Source: Candidatus Pacearchaeota archaeon
Lineage (GTDB): Archaea > Nanoarchaeota > Nanoarchaeia > Pacearchaeales > GW2011-AR1
Length of the DNA stretch: 6,556 nt
NCBI GenBank assembly: GCA_002690445.1
Contig: NZER01000269.1
Location: 1-6,556, forward strand
Reading direction: 5' to 3'
In this document: one piece after another, positions 1 through 5,689 of the stretch
How the letters are laid out: every line of letters starts with the position of its first letter
Position numbering within the stretch: the stretch's first letter is position 1
The notes under the pieces: model-generated
Told to the model about the DNA's origin: nothing
What the model saw: only the letters and a program-made list of their open reading frames with translations
Database searches by the model: none
Program-made: the position numbers and the translations under genes

Positions 1-171
1 CTGCGGGACATGGCGCGCCATCTGGGGATGTTCGTGGAGCGAGTGGACGTGAGCGGGAGCGTATCGATCGACGCGGCCGTGTACGAGGAGAAGACGTTGG
101 AGGAACTCGACGAGATGCTGGCGGCCATGCGGGCGCGGCCGGCGCTCGAGGGCGAGGGGAGCGTGGAATGA
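1..171 (+). CDS. Probable terminase small subunit, C-terminal part (5' end outside window)
   Basis: The frame is open from the first base and stops at TGA 169-171, leaving 56 residues. It begins with an amphipathic stretch containing MARHLGMFVERVDV, followed by a short polar turn (SGSVSID) and then a helix rich in E and L (EEKTLEELDEMLAAMRAR). The order hhGhhVExxxV, short strand, then an EELxxhhxxhR helix resembles the C-terminal end of several phage small terminase subunits; this is recalled from family knowledge, not searched. The small subunit normally binds the packaging site and hands the DNA to the large subunit. Position supports the call: the large terminase subunit begins 830 bases downstream in the same direction, and a repeat cluster that could be its target lies in between. 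The DNA-binding N-terminus is outside the window, so another small phage protein is possible. The stop overlaps an ATG (ATGA at 168). Confidence 0.55.
   Translation: MRDMARHLGMFVERVDVSGSVSIDAAVYEEKTLEELDEMLAAMRARPALEGEGSVE
156..161 (+). promoter_or_regulatory. Shine-Dalgarno sequence pointing at ATG 168
   Basis: GGGGAG lies six bases before the ATG at 168, which overlaps the TGA of the preceding gene. Spacing and purine content are good, so ribosomes should start at 168. The protein-like frame downstream is the other one (ATG 187), which has only a pyrimidine-rich run in front of it. This mismatch is the basis for suspecting a frameshift. Confidence 0.45.
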
Positions 172-186
172 CCCTCGCCCTCCACC

Positions 187-339
187 ATGCAGGCCATCGC
201 AGACGGCTGCCAAGTGGTGGTGAAGACCGTGTCGAACGCCATCACGGAGCTTCGGAAGGCAGGGAAGATACCCAAAGCCAAAGACCTGACCAAGGACGCC
301 GATGGGAAACTCCTCTACGAGCTTATCCAGCCGCTCTAG
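187..339 (+). CDS. Small winged-helix/HTH-like protein (50 aa), start possibly frameshifted
   Basis: ATG 187 to TAG 337-339 encodes 50 residues. Residues 2-29 (QAIADGC, then VVVKTVSNAITELRKAGKI) have the pattern of a helix-turn-helix: IA at the start of the first helix, a turn, TVSNAI as recognition helix, and ELRKAGKI leading into a wing. The rest (DADGKLLYELIQPL) could form the wing strands. The fold call rests on pattern only. The start is uncertain. ATG 187 has no ribosome-binding site, whereas ATG 168 has one but opens an arginine/glycine-rich frame that does not look like a protein. Skipping one C in the CCC run at 172-174 would join ATG 168 to this frame and give MTSPSTMQAIADG, a natural N-terminus. 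The gene may thus be 168-339 with a sequence error, a real lesion or a +1 slip. A DNA-binding role on the adjacent repeats is conceivable but unproven. Confidence 0.5.
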   Translation: MQAIADGCQVVVKTVSNAITELRKAGKIPKAKDLTKDADGKLLYELIQPL

Positions 340-344
340 GGGAG

Positions 345-389
345 TTCCCGTTTCCCGTTCCCGCTATATAAAGAACGGGAACACGGGAA
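345..389. repeat. Inverted repeat made of opposed octamers, AT-rich loop
   Basis: Bases 345-359 (TTCCCGT then TTCCCGTT) are complementary to 374-389 (AACGGGAACACGGGAA) over 15 pairs with one bulged base. The 14-base loop between them contains TATATAAA. The arms consist of the octamer repeats in opposite orientations, so this may be a dyad binding site rather than an RNA structure. It shares bases 385-389 with the next hairpin, so both cannot form fully at once. Confidence 0.6.
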
Positions 390-426
390 TGGGCAGGGAT
401 ATTGGAGATACCCTGCCCCGATTCCC
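385..426. repeat. Strong stem-loop with GGGCAGGG/CCCTGCCC core
   Basis: The core stem pairs 391-398 (GGGCAGGG) with 411-418 (CCCTGCCC). Three further inner pairs (400-402 with 408-410) come after one bulged A, and the loop is five bases (TGGAG). An outer stem pairs GGGAAT 385-390 with ATTCCC 421-426, leaving a two-base bulge (419-420). No T-run follows, so it is not a typical intrinsic terminator. It could be an RNA structure in a leader or part of the recognition site formed by the repeats. Confidence 0.6.
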
Positions 427-661
427 AATGCACGGGGAAAGGGCACGGGAATCAGGAATGGCTGTGTAGACTGGCTCCCGGAAACCCACAGGAATACGGG
501 AACGCGACGGGAACTCCCACGGGAATCGACAGGTGTGGGGACTTCGGTGGACCGCCGGAAACGATGGTTGTGGAAGGATGGTGGAGGGGCTGAAACGCGA
601 GTAAGGGACCGAGACTCCGCCAATGACCAGGGGTTCGTTCTCCTTCCCCTGAGAGGCGGTG

Positions 662-1003
662 ATGGCCAGCAGGAAGAAAGGCGATATGAAGCTCCCAACC
701 AAGGTCCGCGTCAACGGCATCGACTGGACGATCGAGGTCGATGAGCTGGCCCTGGCTGACAGCGGCCGCTATGCCGAAACTAGCTTCAAGAAACAGACGA
801 TCACACTCTCTCAGCGCTATGCGGCTTCCCGGGTGCGAACGTCGCTGCTACATGAGCTTATACACGTCGCGGAGGATACCCTAGAGGGCGACGAGAGGCT
901 GACTGAAACTCAGATTAGCACACTTGCGGCCCACCTCTACGAGGCGATATTCGTCGGTAATCCCGAGGTTCTCGCGTTCCTTAGCGCCCAGGAGACCGAA
1001 TGA
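662..1003 (+). CDS. Small HExxH metallopeptidase-like phage protein
   Basis: The protein is 113 residues from ATG 662. The N-terminal half is beta-rich (KLPTKVRVNGIDWTIEVDEL, then SFKKQTITLS). Residues 60-68 then read RTSLLHELIH. HELIH is a zinc-binding HExxH motif on a helix, and acidic residues in the following helix (LEGDERLTETQ) could supply a third ligand. A beta-strand half followed by LLHELxH is typical of small zincin-like proteins of phages and mobile elements. Their substrates are mostly unknown; autoproteolysis or processing of a virion or host protein are possibilities. AGAGG at 652-656 stands five bases before ATG 662. GTG 659 is too close to it, and ATG 686 (after GAAAGG 676-681) would give the family-like start MKLPTKV and is a real alternative. 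The stop overlaps the terminase start by four bases (ATGA), so the two are coupled. Lack of other zinc ligands leaves enzymatic activity open. Confidence 0.7.
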   Translation: MASRKKGDMKLPTKVRVNGIDWTIEVDELALADSGRYAETSFKKQTITLSQRYAASRVRTSLLHELIHVAEDTLEGDERLTETQISTLAAHLYEAIFVGNPEVLAFLSAQETE

Positions 1004-2532
1004 CAGAGCTGGCTCCACTGATCGAGGGGCCGACCGAGCGTGTGACCGAGGCCGGCCTCGAGAAGGCCCGGGCCGCCCGCTCGTTCCTGCGCTCACTGGA
1101 AAAGGTCCAGATCCTGGTCCCGCCCGTCCTGACCAACGGCAACGGCGAGGCGCCGTCCATCGCTCACGCCGACAGTAACGCCTCCGGTCCGACCGACTTC
1201 GAGATGTGGCCGCACCTACTCGATGTGATAAAACACCTTGAGTCCGACCGGCTCATATCCATTATCAAGGCGCGCCAGATCGGACTGTCCTGGCTGCTGG
1301 CAGAATATGCGCGCTGGACCGCCGTGTATCACCGCGGCGCCGTCGTGTTCCTGTTCTCCCAGGACGAGCGGCGCGCCAAGATATTCCTCGACAAGTGCCG
1401 GTTCATCAACTCCCACCTGCCGCCGCACCTGCGCGGCGTCATCGGGATCGACAACGCCCTCGAGGTCACCTTCCCCGAGACCGACTCCAAGATCGTCGCG
1501 TGGCCGTCCACCGAGGGCGCCGGCCGCTCCGATACCGCCACACTGGTGATCCAAGACGAGGCCGACCATCACGAGAACCTGGACGCCAATTTCACGGCGG
1601 TCAAGCCCACGATCGACGCCGGCGGCCAGCTGATCCACGTCAGCACCGTTCGGAAGATCCGGCCCAACTCGCTGTTCAAAGAGATCTACCGCGACGAGTC
1701 CAACTCCTTCGTCAAGCTCTTCTACGGCTGGGAAGTGCGCCCGGGCCGCGACCAGGCCTGGTACGACCAGACCCACAAGGACGCCCCCACCACCCAGGAG
1801 ATGTCCCCCGAGCTCTACATGGAGCAGGAATACCCCGGCTCCGCCGAGGAAGCGCTCCGCCCGTCCCGGGTGATCGCCGCGTTCGATCCCGACGCCATCC
1901 AGGGCATGCAGGACGAAACCCGTAAACCGGCCTCGAGGACCGGCCTGGCTAACGTGTACGTCAAGCACGTCGTCGGCCACCGGTACGTCGCCTTCTCCGA
2001 CCCGTCTAAGGGGGTTGGCCGCGACGACGCCGTCACCGTCGTGATGGACCTGGAGAACCTGGCCGTCGTGGCGGACATAAAGGACAATCACACCTCCCCC
2101 GAGCAGCTGGGCTACGAGAGCGTCCGTCTGCTGAAAGAGTACGACAACCCGTTGTGGGGCATCGAGGACAACGACTGGGGCGTGCTGGTAATCCGCAAGG
2201 CCCAGGAGCTCAAATATCCCAACCTGTACGAGCGCAAAGAGGACGTCGCCGGGTGGCACACCGGGTCCGACAACCGGTGGATGCTCTGGGGCGAGATTAT
2301 GGAGGCCGTGAGCACGCGATCGCTCATCGTGTACAATAAACTCGGCCTGGGCCAGTTCGAGTCCGTGATCCGCAACCCCGACAAGGACGGTCGCATCGAA
2401 GCCATGAAGGGGACGCACGACGACTACCCGATGGCGTGCGCCGGCGCCTACCAGATGCGCAAATACGCCTACGCCGACGACGGCGTCCGGCAGATCTACT
2501 CCGTCGAGCCACAGGTGACGATCCGTGTTTGA
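1000..2532 (+). CDS. terL: Phage terminase large subunit (ATPase and nuclease)
   Basis: This 510-residue protein is the motor that packages DNA into the empty head and cuts the genome. The ATPase domain fills roughly residues 65-230. KARQIGLSW (90-98) is the terminase-type Walker A loop, LVIQDEAD (182-189) is Walker B with D186 and catalytic E187, and HVSTVRK (213-219) is a likely coupling motif. The nuclease domain, an RNase H-like fold in this family, follows. Candidate metal ligands are D334 in AFSDPSKG, E389/D390 in GIEDND and D474/D475 in THDDYPMAC. Length is normal for the family. The start is set by AGGAG at 990-994, five bases ahead of ATG 1000, which overlaps the preceding stop. Its end overlaps the portal start by eight bases. 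The first 65 residues are poorly conserved-looking and may contact the small subunit. The motif set makes the assignment firm; which packaging mode (cos or headful) is used cannot be read from it. Confidence 0.95.
   Translation: MTELAPLIEGPTERVTEAGLEKARAARSFLRSLEKVQILVPPVLTNGNGEAPSIAHADSNASGPTDFEMWPHLLDVIKHLESDRLISIIKARQIGLSWLLAEYARWTAVYHRGAVVFLFSQDERRAKIFLDKCRFINSHLPPHLRGVIGIDNALEVTFPETDSKIVAWPSTEGAGRSDTATLVIQDEADHHENLDANFTAVKPTIDAGGQLIHVSTVRKIRPNSLFKEIYRDESNSFVKLFYGWEVRPGRDQAWYDQTHKDAPTTQEMSPELYMEQEYPGSAEEALRPSRVIAAFDPDAIQGMQDETRKPASRTGLANVYVKHVVGHRYVAFSDPSKGVGRDDAVTVVMDLENLAVVADIKDNHTSPEQLGYESVRLLKEYDNPLWGIEDNDWGVLVIRKAQELKYPNLYERKEDVAGWHTGSDNRWMLWGEIMEAVSTRSLIVYNKLGLGQFESVIRNPDKDGRIEAMKGTHDDYPMACAGAYQMRKYAYADDGVRQIYSVEPQVTIRV
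2513..2518 (+). promoter_or_regulatory. Shine-Dalgarno sequence that sets the GTG start of the portal gene
   Basis: AGGTGA inside the end of the terminase gene is an exact match to part of the usual 16S-complementary AGGAGGTGA. It lies six bases before GTG 2525. It supports that non-ATG start and the eight-base overlap with the terminase stop. Confidence 0.6.
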
Positions 2533-4642
2533 TACCGTCGGCGACATCAAGAAGGCGGTCAAGCGCCGCGAGGGCGACCTGGAAGACCTGCGCCGGCGAA
2601 TGGACGACGACTTCGATCTCTGGAGCCTCAAGGAGTACGAGCCCGCCAGCAAGGCCTACGAGGCCTACACCACCTCCAGCCCCAAGAACTTCTTCAACAA
2701 GGTCGTGGACGGCCTGAACCGGGCCATTTTGACCATCACGATAGAGCTGCCCGAGGACGCCACCGACGAGCAGCGCGAGGCGGCCGAGATCGGCGAGCTC
2801 TACGTCCACGGCGGCCTGGGCGCCATCGACCGGACCCTGCGTAACCGTGGTGAGCCGCCCCTGAGACAGAGCGCCAGCTTCTTGATGGGCGTGCGCGGGT
2901 GGTGCTGTTTCCGAGCGCTCGTCTACGTACCCGAGGGCGAGGAGGACACCGTCTTCGACGTCGCTCCGTGGGACATGCGCCACGTCACGTGGGAGCAGGG
3001 GCCCCGGGGGCTGATTTGGGCGGCCTACAAGCGGAAGGTCGACAACTCCCAGATCCAGGACGAGTACGGCCTGGACATGGGACGGAACGGCGAGACCTGG
3101 GTCATCGACTTCTGGGACGGCAAGAAAAACTGCGTTATCGTGCGCGACGACTTCGCCAAACCGCCTAAAGAGCACAAGATCGGCCACGTACCGGTGTGGC
3201 TCGGCGCAGTCGGCGCCATGCCGACCATGCAGGCCGGAACGGATGCCGACAGTACCTCGAGCGGGTCGCAGACCGGCTCCCTCATGAAATACCGCGGGCA
3301 GTCCGCCTTCGACGCCTCCCGGGGGATCTACAAGCCGTGGAACAAGTACGTCGCCGGCCTGATGGACATGCACAAGAAAGCCCAGGTCGGGTCGCTGTTC
3401 CATAAGTCCAAAGGGGCCAAGGCCAAGATAGTCGGAGACCCGCACGAGAGCTTCCGCATCATTCCGGGCGATCTCAACGAGACCCTCGAGCCACTCGCCA
3501 GCGCGACGGCGCCGCCCGAGACCGGCCCGCTGCTCAAGATCATCGGCGAGGATCTTGACCAGGCCAGCCTGCCGAACCCGCTGGCCTTCGGTGGGACTAA
3601 CGCGCCGGAATCCGGTCGAGCCCTGGCCATCCGAATCGACGCCACCCGGTCCGTCTTCAACCCGTTCACCGGGATGCTCTCCGAGGCCTACACCTGGCTG
3701 GTGGAAGAGCTTCTGGGCCAGTTCGCCAACAAGGGCCTCAAACCGGCCGACATGTTCGGCTTCCGGCCCCAGGAATCGCTCAAAGAGGACCAGGAACCGT
3801 TCTTCCGAGTCACCGTCAAGCCGGAGGACATCGACCCGGGCTGGTTCGTGCTGGCCACCGTCGAGCCGCGGCTGCCCCGGGACGAAGAGAACGAGATCAT
3901 CATGGCCATCCAGGCCACGGCCAAAAAGCCGGGCGAGCAGCCGCTCATGTCCAAGAGGAGCGCGCGCGGCGACATTCTGCACGTGCGCAACCCGGACGCC
4001 GAGGAGAGACGCATCCTGATCGAAGAGGGCGAATCACACCCCGTGATTCAGGCACGCCGGATAGCCAAGAGCCTCATAGACGTCGGCAAGCACGAGCTCG
4101 CCGCGGAGGTGCTGGGCGCCCTGGAGTCGCCGCAGGGCCAGGGCCCTGGGCGGGCCGACGGGGCGTCCCAGATCCCCGAAGATCTACTCCGCCGCGTCGT
4201 CGAGACGCTGGTCCAGGGCGGCAATCCCGAGGTCGCACAGCAGCTCGTCCAGGCGATAGAGGGCGGCCCGCCGCCGCCCGCCGAGGAGGGACCGGCGCCA
4301 CCCGAGCAAGAGTCGGCGGCCCAGCAGGGCCTGCCTGCTGAGACCATCCAGTTGATACGCGAGCTCGCCCAGGCGCTGGTCGAGGCTGGGGAGCAGGAAC
4401 TTGCGGTTACGTTCGTCGAGGCGCTAGAATCAGGGGAGCCCATATCCGGCCAGCTCGTGGAGCAGATCGTCCAGGTTCTGATCACGGCCGGGCGCGAAGA
4501 CCTGGCCGAGCGGCTCATGGAACTGCTGGGTGTGGGGGTCCAACAGGCCGGTACACCGCCGGCCACGAACGGTCAGACGGCCCCAGTACCGGCGCCGCAG
4601 GCACAAACGCAGCCGGCGCTACCGCCGAGGACACAGGCATAA
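2525..4642 (+). CDS. Portal protein with a repeat-bearing C-terminal extension
   Basis: This 705-residue protein follows the large terminase directly, the classic portal position. The portal ring sits at one head vertex, docks the terminase and lets DNA through. I identify it mainly by position, size and layout: an N-terminal helical part (YEAYTTSSPKNFFNKVVDGLNRAI), beta-rich parts around 120-230, long helical segments around 260-400 (NPLAFGGTNAPESGRALAIR, then the SEAYTWLVEELL helix), and a beta segment near 426-448. No single motif is diagnostic. Residues 511-669 hold four helical hairpins with a G-x-x-[ED]-[LV]-A turn at G521, G566, G622 and G656, joined by linkers rich in P, Q, E and G. 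The last 35 residues are a P/Q/A/T-rich tail. This extension makes the protein long for a portal. GTG 2525 has a good ribosome-binding site and overlaps the terminase stop. The TAA stop lies ten bases before the next gene. Confidence 0.82.
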   Translation: MFDTVGDIKKAVKRREGDLEDLRRRMDDDFDLWSLKEYEPASKAYEAYTTSSPKNFFNKVVDGLNRAILTITIELPEDATDEQREAAEIGELYVHGGLGAIDRTLRNRGEPPLRQSASFLMGVRGWCCFRALVYVPEGEEDTVFDVAPWDMRHVTWEQGPRGLIWAAYKRKVDNSQIQDEYGLDMGRNGETWVIDFWDGKKNCVIVRDDFAKPPKEHKIGHVPVWLGAVGAMPTMQAGTDADSTSSGSQTGSLMKYRGQSAFDASRGIYKPWNKYVAGLMDMHKKAQVGSLFHKSKGAKAKIVGDPHESFRIIPGDLNETLEPLASATAPPETGPLLKIIGEDLDQASLPNPLAFGGTNAPESGRALAIRIDATRSVFNPFTGMLSEAYTWLVEELLGQFANKGLKPADMFGFRPQESLKEDQEPFFRVTVKPEDIDPGWFVLATVEPRLPRDEENEIIMAIQATAKKPGEQPLMSKRSARGDILHVRNPDAEERRILIEEGESHPVIQARRIAKSLIDVGKHELAAEVLGALESPQGQGPGRADGASQIPEDLLRRVVETLVQGGNPEVAQQLVQAIEGGPPPPAEEGPAPPEQESAAQQGLPAETIQLIRELAQALVEAGEQELAVTFVEALESGEPISGQLVEQIVQVLITAGREDLAERLMELLGVGVQQAGTPPATNGQTAPVPAPQAQTQPALPPRTQA
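4055..4531 (+). repeat. Four degenerate helical-hairpin repeats in the portal C-terminus (protein level)
   Basis: Within the portal frame, four segments of about 25-28 residues share the pattern hxxhhxxLhxxGxxELAxxhhxALExG. They are near residues 511-535, 554-581, 610-638 and 644-671. Clear core matches are LIDVGKHELA, LVQGGNPEVA, LVEAGEQELA and LITAGREDLA. Linkers of unequal length separate them, the third containing PPPPAEEGPAPPEQE. The nucleotide sequence is not an obvious direct repeat, so this is an old duplication or convergence at protein level. Confidence 0.6.
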
Positions 4643-4652
4643 GGAGCCTTAG

Positions 4653-5351
4653 ATGACAATGCTAGAGATCCTCCAGCAGTTCGTCCGGGGTGAAATCACC
4701 GAAGAAAAAGCCCGACAATGGCTTTTCGAGTTCGTCAAGAACCCGGGCAACATTCCCTTGGATCGGGGCCAGATCGACCAGATCATCGCCGACGCACCAC
4801 AGACCGTCCAGGACGAACTTGCAAGGGCCCGGACCGAGATTGAGCGGGCTACGGGCGGGCGAGAGACCTTCTTCCGCGCTGCGGTCGAGGAGGCCCTGCG
4901 CGCTGGTGGCGGAGTGCCGACAGGCGCGACACGGCAGGCCGCTCTCCGTGGCTTCAACCCCCTCGATGTCGAGTTCGACCTGCGGCGGATCCTGGGAGAG
5001 CTGGGCGTCGACCCGCAGTTCCGCGACTTCATCCCCGGGCGCGTGCGCCCAAGTGCCGGCGCTCTCCAGGCGTTGCTCAACCGGGTCACGGGGCTGTTCT
5101 CGACGGACTTCTCCGCCCTGGAGGATACCTCGCAGAGAGAGCTGCAGCAGATCGAGCTCGCCAGGCTGCAAGAGGATGTCACCCAGTCGGACCAGTTCAA
5201 GTTGGCCCTGGGCGCGCTCCTCGAGCGCGTACCCTTCGACACGCGCCCGGCCGCGCAGCGGTTCGCGCGGCGCCAGTTTGATCGGTTCATCACCGAGAGC
5301 CCTAACCGGCAGTTCCTGCCCTCGCTAGCCGGCGGCTTGTTTGGAGAATAG
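4653..5351 (+). CDS. Unknown phage protein, 232 aa, mostly helical
   Basis: I do not recognise this protein. It starts with a hydrophobic helix (MTMLEILQQFVRG), continues with charged helices (residues 16-27 and 40-66) and has a glycine-rich turn (AGGGVPTGATRQ, 84-95). A central part reads GFNPLDVEFDLRRILGELGVDP. A Q/E-rich helix (DTSQRELQQIELARLQED) follows near 158-175 and could be a short coiled coil. It ends RFITESPNRQFLPSLAGGLFGE. No signal peptide or clear membrane segment is visible. AGGAG 4642-4646 lies six bases before ATG 4653, fixing the start. A second ATG is two codons in. It lies directly after the portal and two bases before the next small gene, so a head-assembly or virion role is likely, for example scaffold, head completion or internal protein. 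None of these is shown by sequence. Its end resembles part of the next protein. Confidence 0.8.
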   Translation: MTMLEILQQFVRGEITEEKARQWLFEFVKNPGNIPLDRGQIDQIIADAPQTVQDELARARTEIERATGGRETFFRAAVEEALRAGGGVPTGATRQAALRGFNPLDVEFDLRRILGELGVDPQFRDFIPGRVRPSAGALQALLNRVTGLFSTDFSALEDTSQRELQQIELARLQEDVTQSDQFKLALGALLERVPFDTRPAAQRFARRQFDRFITESPNRQFLPSLAGGLFGE

Positions 5352-5353
5352 CC

Positions 5354-5689
5354 ATGGCCTTCGGAGACTCTCCGCTCAGCTCGTTCTTCGGCGCGTCGCC
5401 CGAGGACTTTCTTGTCGACGATCCGCTGTCGGCCTACCTGGCCTTCTCACCACGACTCGCCGGGTCACCGAACCGGCGCCGAGGGTTCCGAGGCCTGTTC
5501 CCGTCTGTACTCGACGAGTTCCGGGGCCAACGGGCCCGCTCCCTGAAGCGGGGCGTGATCCCGACGCAGAGCTTCACCAACTTCCTGGAGGACTACCCCA
5601 TACTGCAAAGGTATCTGGAGGAAGGCCCCAGGGAGAGGGGAGAGCGGCCAAACGCCTTTGCACCTCGACTGAGGTTCAACTTTGGCTGA
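5354..5689 (+). CDS. Unknown small phage protein, 111 aa
   Basis: I do not recognise this protein. It is rich in F, P, R and S. The N-terminus (SPLSSFFGASPEDFLVDDPL) is hydrophobic with prolines, the middle is basic (PNRRRGFRG, then RGQRARSLKRG), and residues 74-88 read FTNFLEDYPILQRYL. The C-terminus (ERPNAFAPRLRFNFG) ends in aromatic and basic residues. There is no signal peptide, membrane span or cysteine/histidine cluster. GGAG at 5343-5346 lies seven bases before ATG 5354, and only two bases separate it from the preceding stop. Its own stop overlaps the TTG start of the next gene by eight bases. The tight packing argues for a real gene co-expressed with the portal and the 232-residue protein, and a minor virion component is plausible. 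The larger + strand frame over the same bases (5341-5721) is an arginine-rich shadow. Confidence 0.75.
   Translation: MAFGDSPLSSFFGASPEDFLVDDPLSAYLAFSPRLAGSPNRRRGFRGLFPSVLDEFRGQRARSLKRGVIPTQSFTNFLEDYPILQRYLEEGPRERGERPNAFAPRLRFNFG
5671..5675 (+). promoter_or_regulatory. Shine-Dalgarno sequence that sets the TTG start at 5682
   Basis: GAGGT, inside the end of the 111-residue gene, matches part of AGGAGGTGA and lies six bases before TTG 5682. It has the same geometry as the AGGTGA before the GTG of the portal gene. It is the main reason to choose this start, since no in-frame ATG is nearby. Confidence 0.55.

Larger units (their letters stand above)
344..526. repeat. Cluster of ACGGGAAY octamers (iteron-like)
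   Basis: Exact copies of ACGGGAA followed by C or T lie on the + strand at 375-382, 383-390, 445-452, 496-503, 507-514 and 519-526. One exact copy is on the - strand at 344-351. Near copies are at 351-358 and 357-364 (- strand, one mismatch each) and 488-495 (ACAGGAAT), with an insertion variant at 432-439 (ACGGGGAA). The right-hand group starts at 488, 496, 507 and 519; the last two steps, 11 and 12 bases, are near one helical turn. Such clusters usually bind a sequence-specific protein. Candidates are the small terminase subunit (a packaging site), a replication initiator (an origin), or the small HTH-like protein just upstream (an operator). The sequence does not decide between these. Confidence 0.7.
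340..661. other. Intergenic region, 322 bases, repeat-rich and without a convincing gene
   Basis: This is the only long gap between genes in the window. Its left two thirds (344-526) hold the ACGGGAAY octamers and two hairpins listed separately. The right third (527-661) shows no clear feature except a weak stem, AGGGG 629-633 with CCCCT 646-650, just before the ribosome-binding site of the next gene. Open frames here on either strand translate to low-complexity products created by the repeats and are not credible genes. A TATATAAAG stretch at 365-373 is the most AT-rich spot but has no matching -35 box, so I do not call a promoter. Confidence 0.6.

Noticed and set aside
1..339. Reading through TGA 169-171 to join the first gene and the HTH-like frame (same frame)
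   Set aside because: TGA ends several other genes in the window, so it is a normal stop. An HTH fused to the end of a small terminase would also be unusual.
168..371. 67-codon + strand frame starting at the well-placed ATG 168
   Set aside because: Its product is arginine-, glycine- and histidine-rich with no fold-like pattern, while the neighbouring frame reads as an HTH protein. The start signal is kept as evidence for a frameshift.
365..373. TATATAAAG as a promoter -10 or archaeal TATA box
   Set aside because: No -35 box at the right distance and it lies in the loop of an inverted repeat. The clear Shine-Dalgarno sites suit a bacterial host.
572..652. tRNA-like pieces: GGAAGGA 572-578 pairs with TCCTTCC 641-647, and GGTTCG-like T-loop at 632
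   Set aside because: The T-arm does not sit correctly beside that stem, the T-loop lacks its conserved A, and no D-arm or anticodon stem can be drawn.
402..744. Short + strand frames in the repeat region
   Set aside because: They are created by the repeats, lack ribosome-binding sites and yield low-complexity peptides. The second runs into the real metallopeptidase gene in another frame.
1216..2652. Long open frame of 478 codons on the - strand opposite the terminase
   Set aside because: It mirrors a GC-rich coding frame, is rich in V, G, L, H and R with no domain-like pattern, and the + strand frame has clear terminase motifs.
2324..3982. Long open frame of 552 codons on the - strand opposite the portal
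   Set aside because: Same cause: antisense of a high-GC gene. It ends in a low-complexity arginine/serine-rich tail and overlaps the other - strand frame.
4138..4149. Perfect 12-base palindrome CCAGGGCCCTGG inside the portal gene
   Set aside because: It falls in a glycine/glutamine/proline linker of a GC-rich gene, where such palindromes arise by chance. No second copy was noticed.
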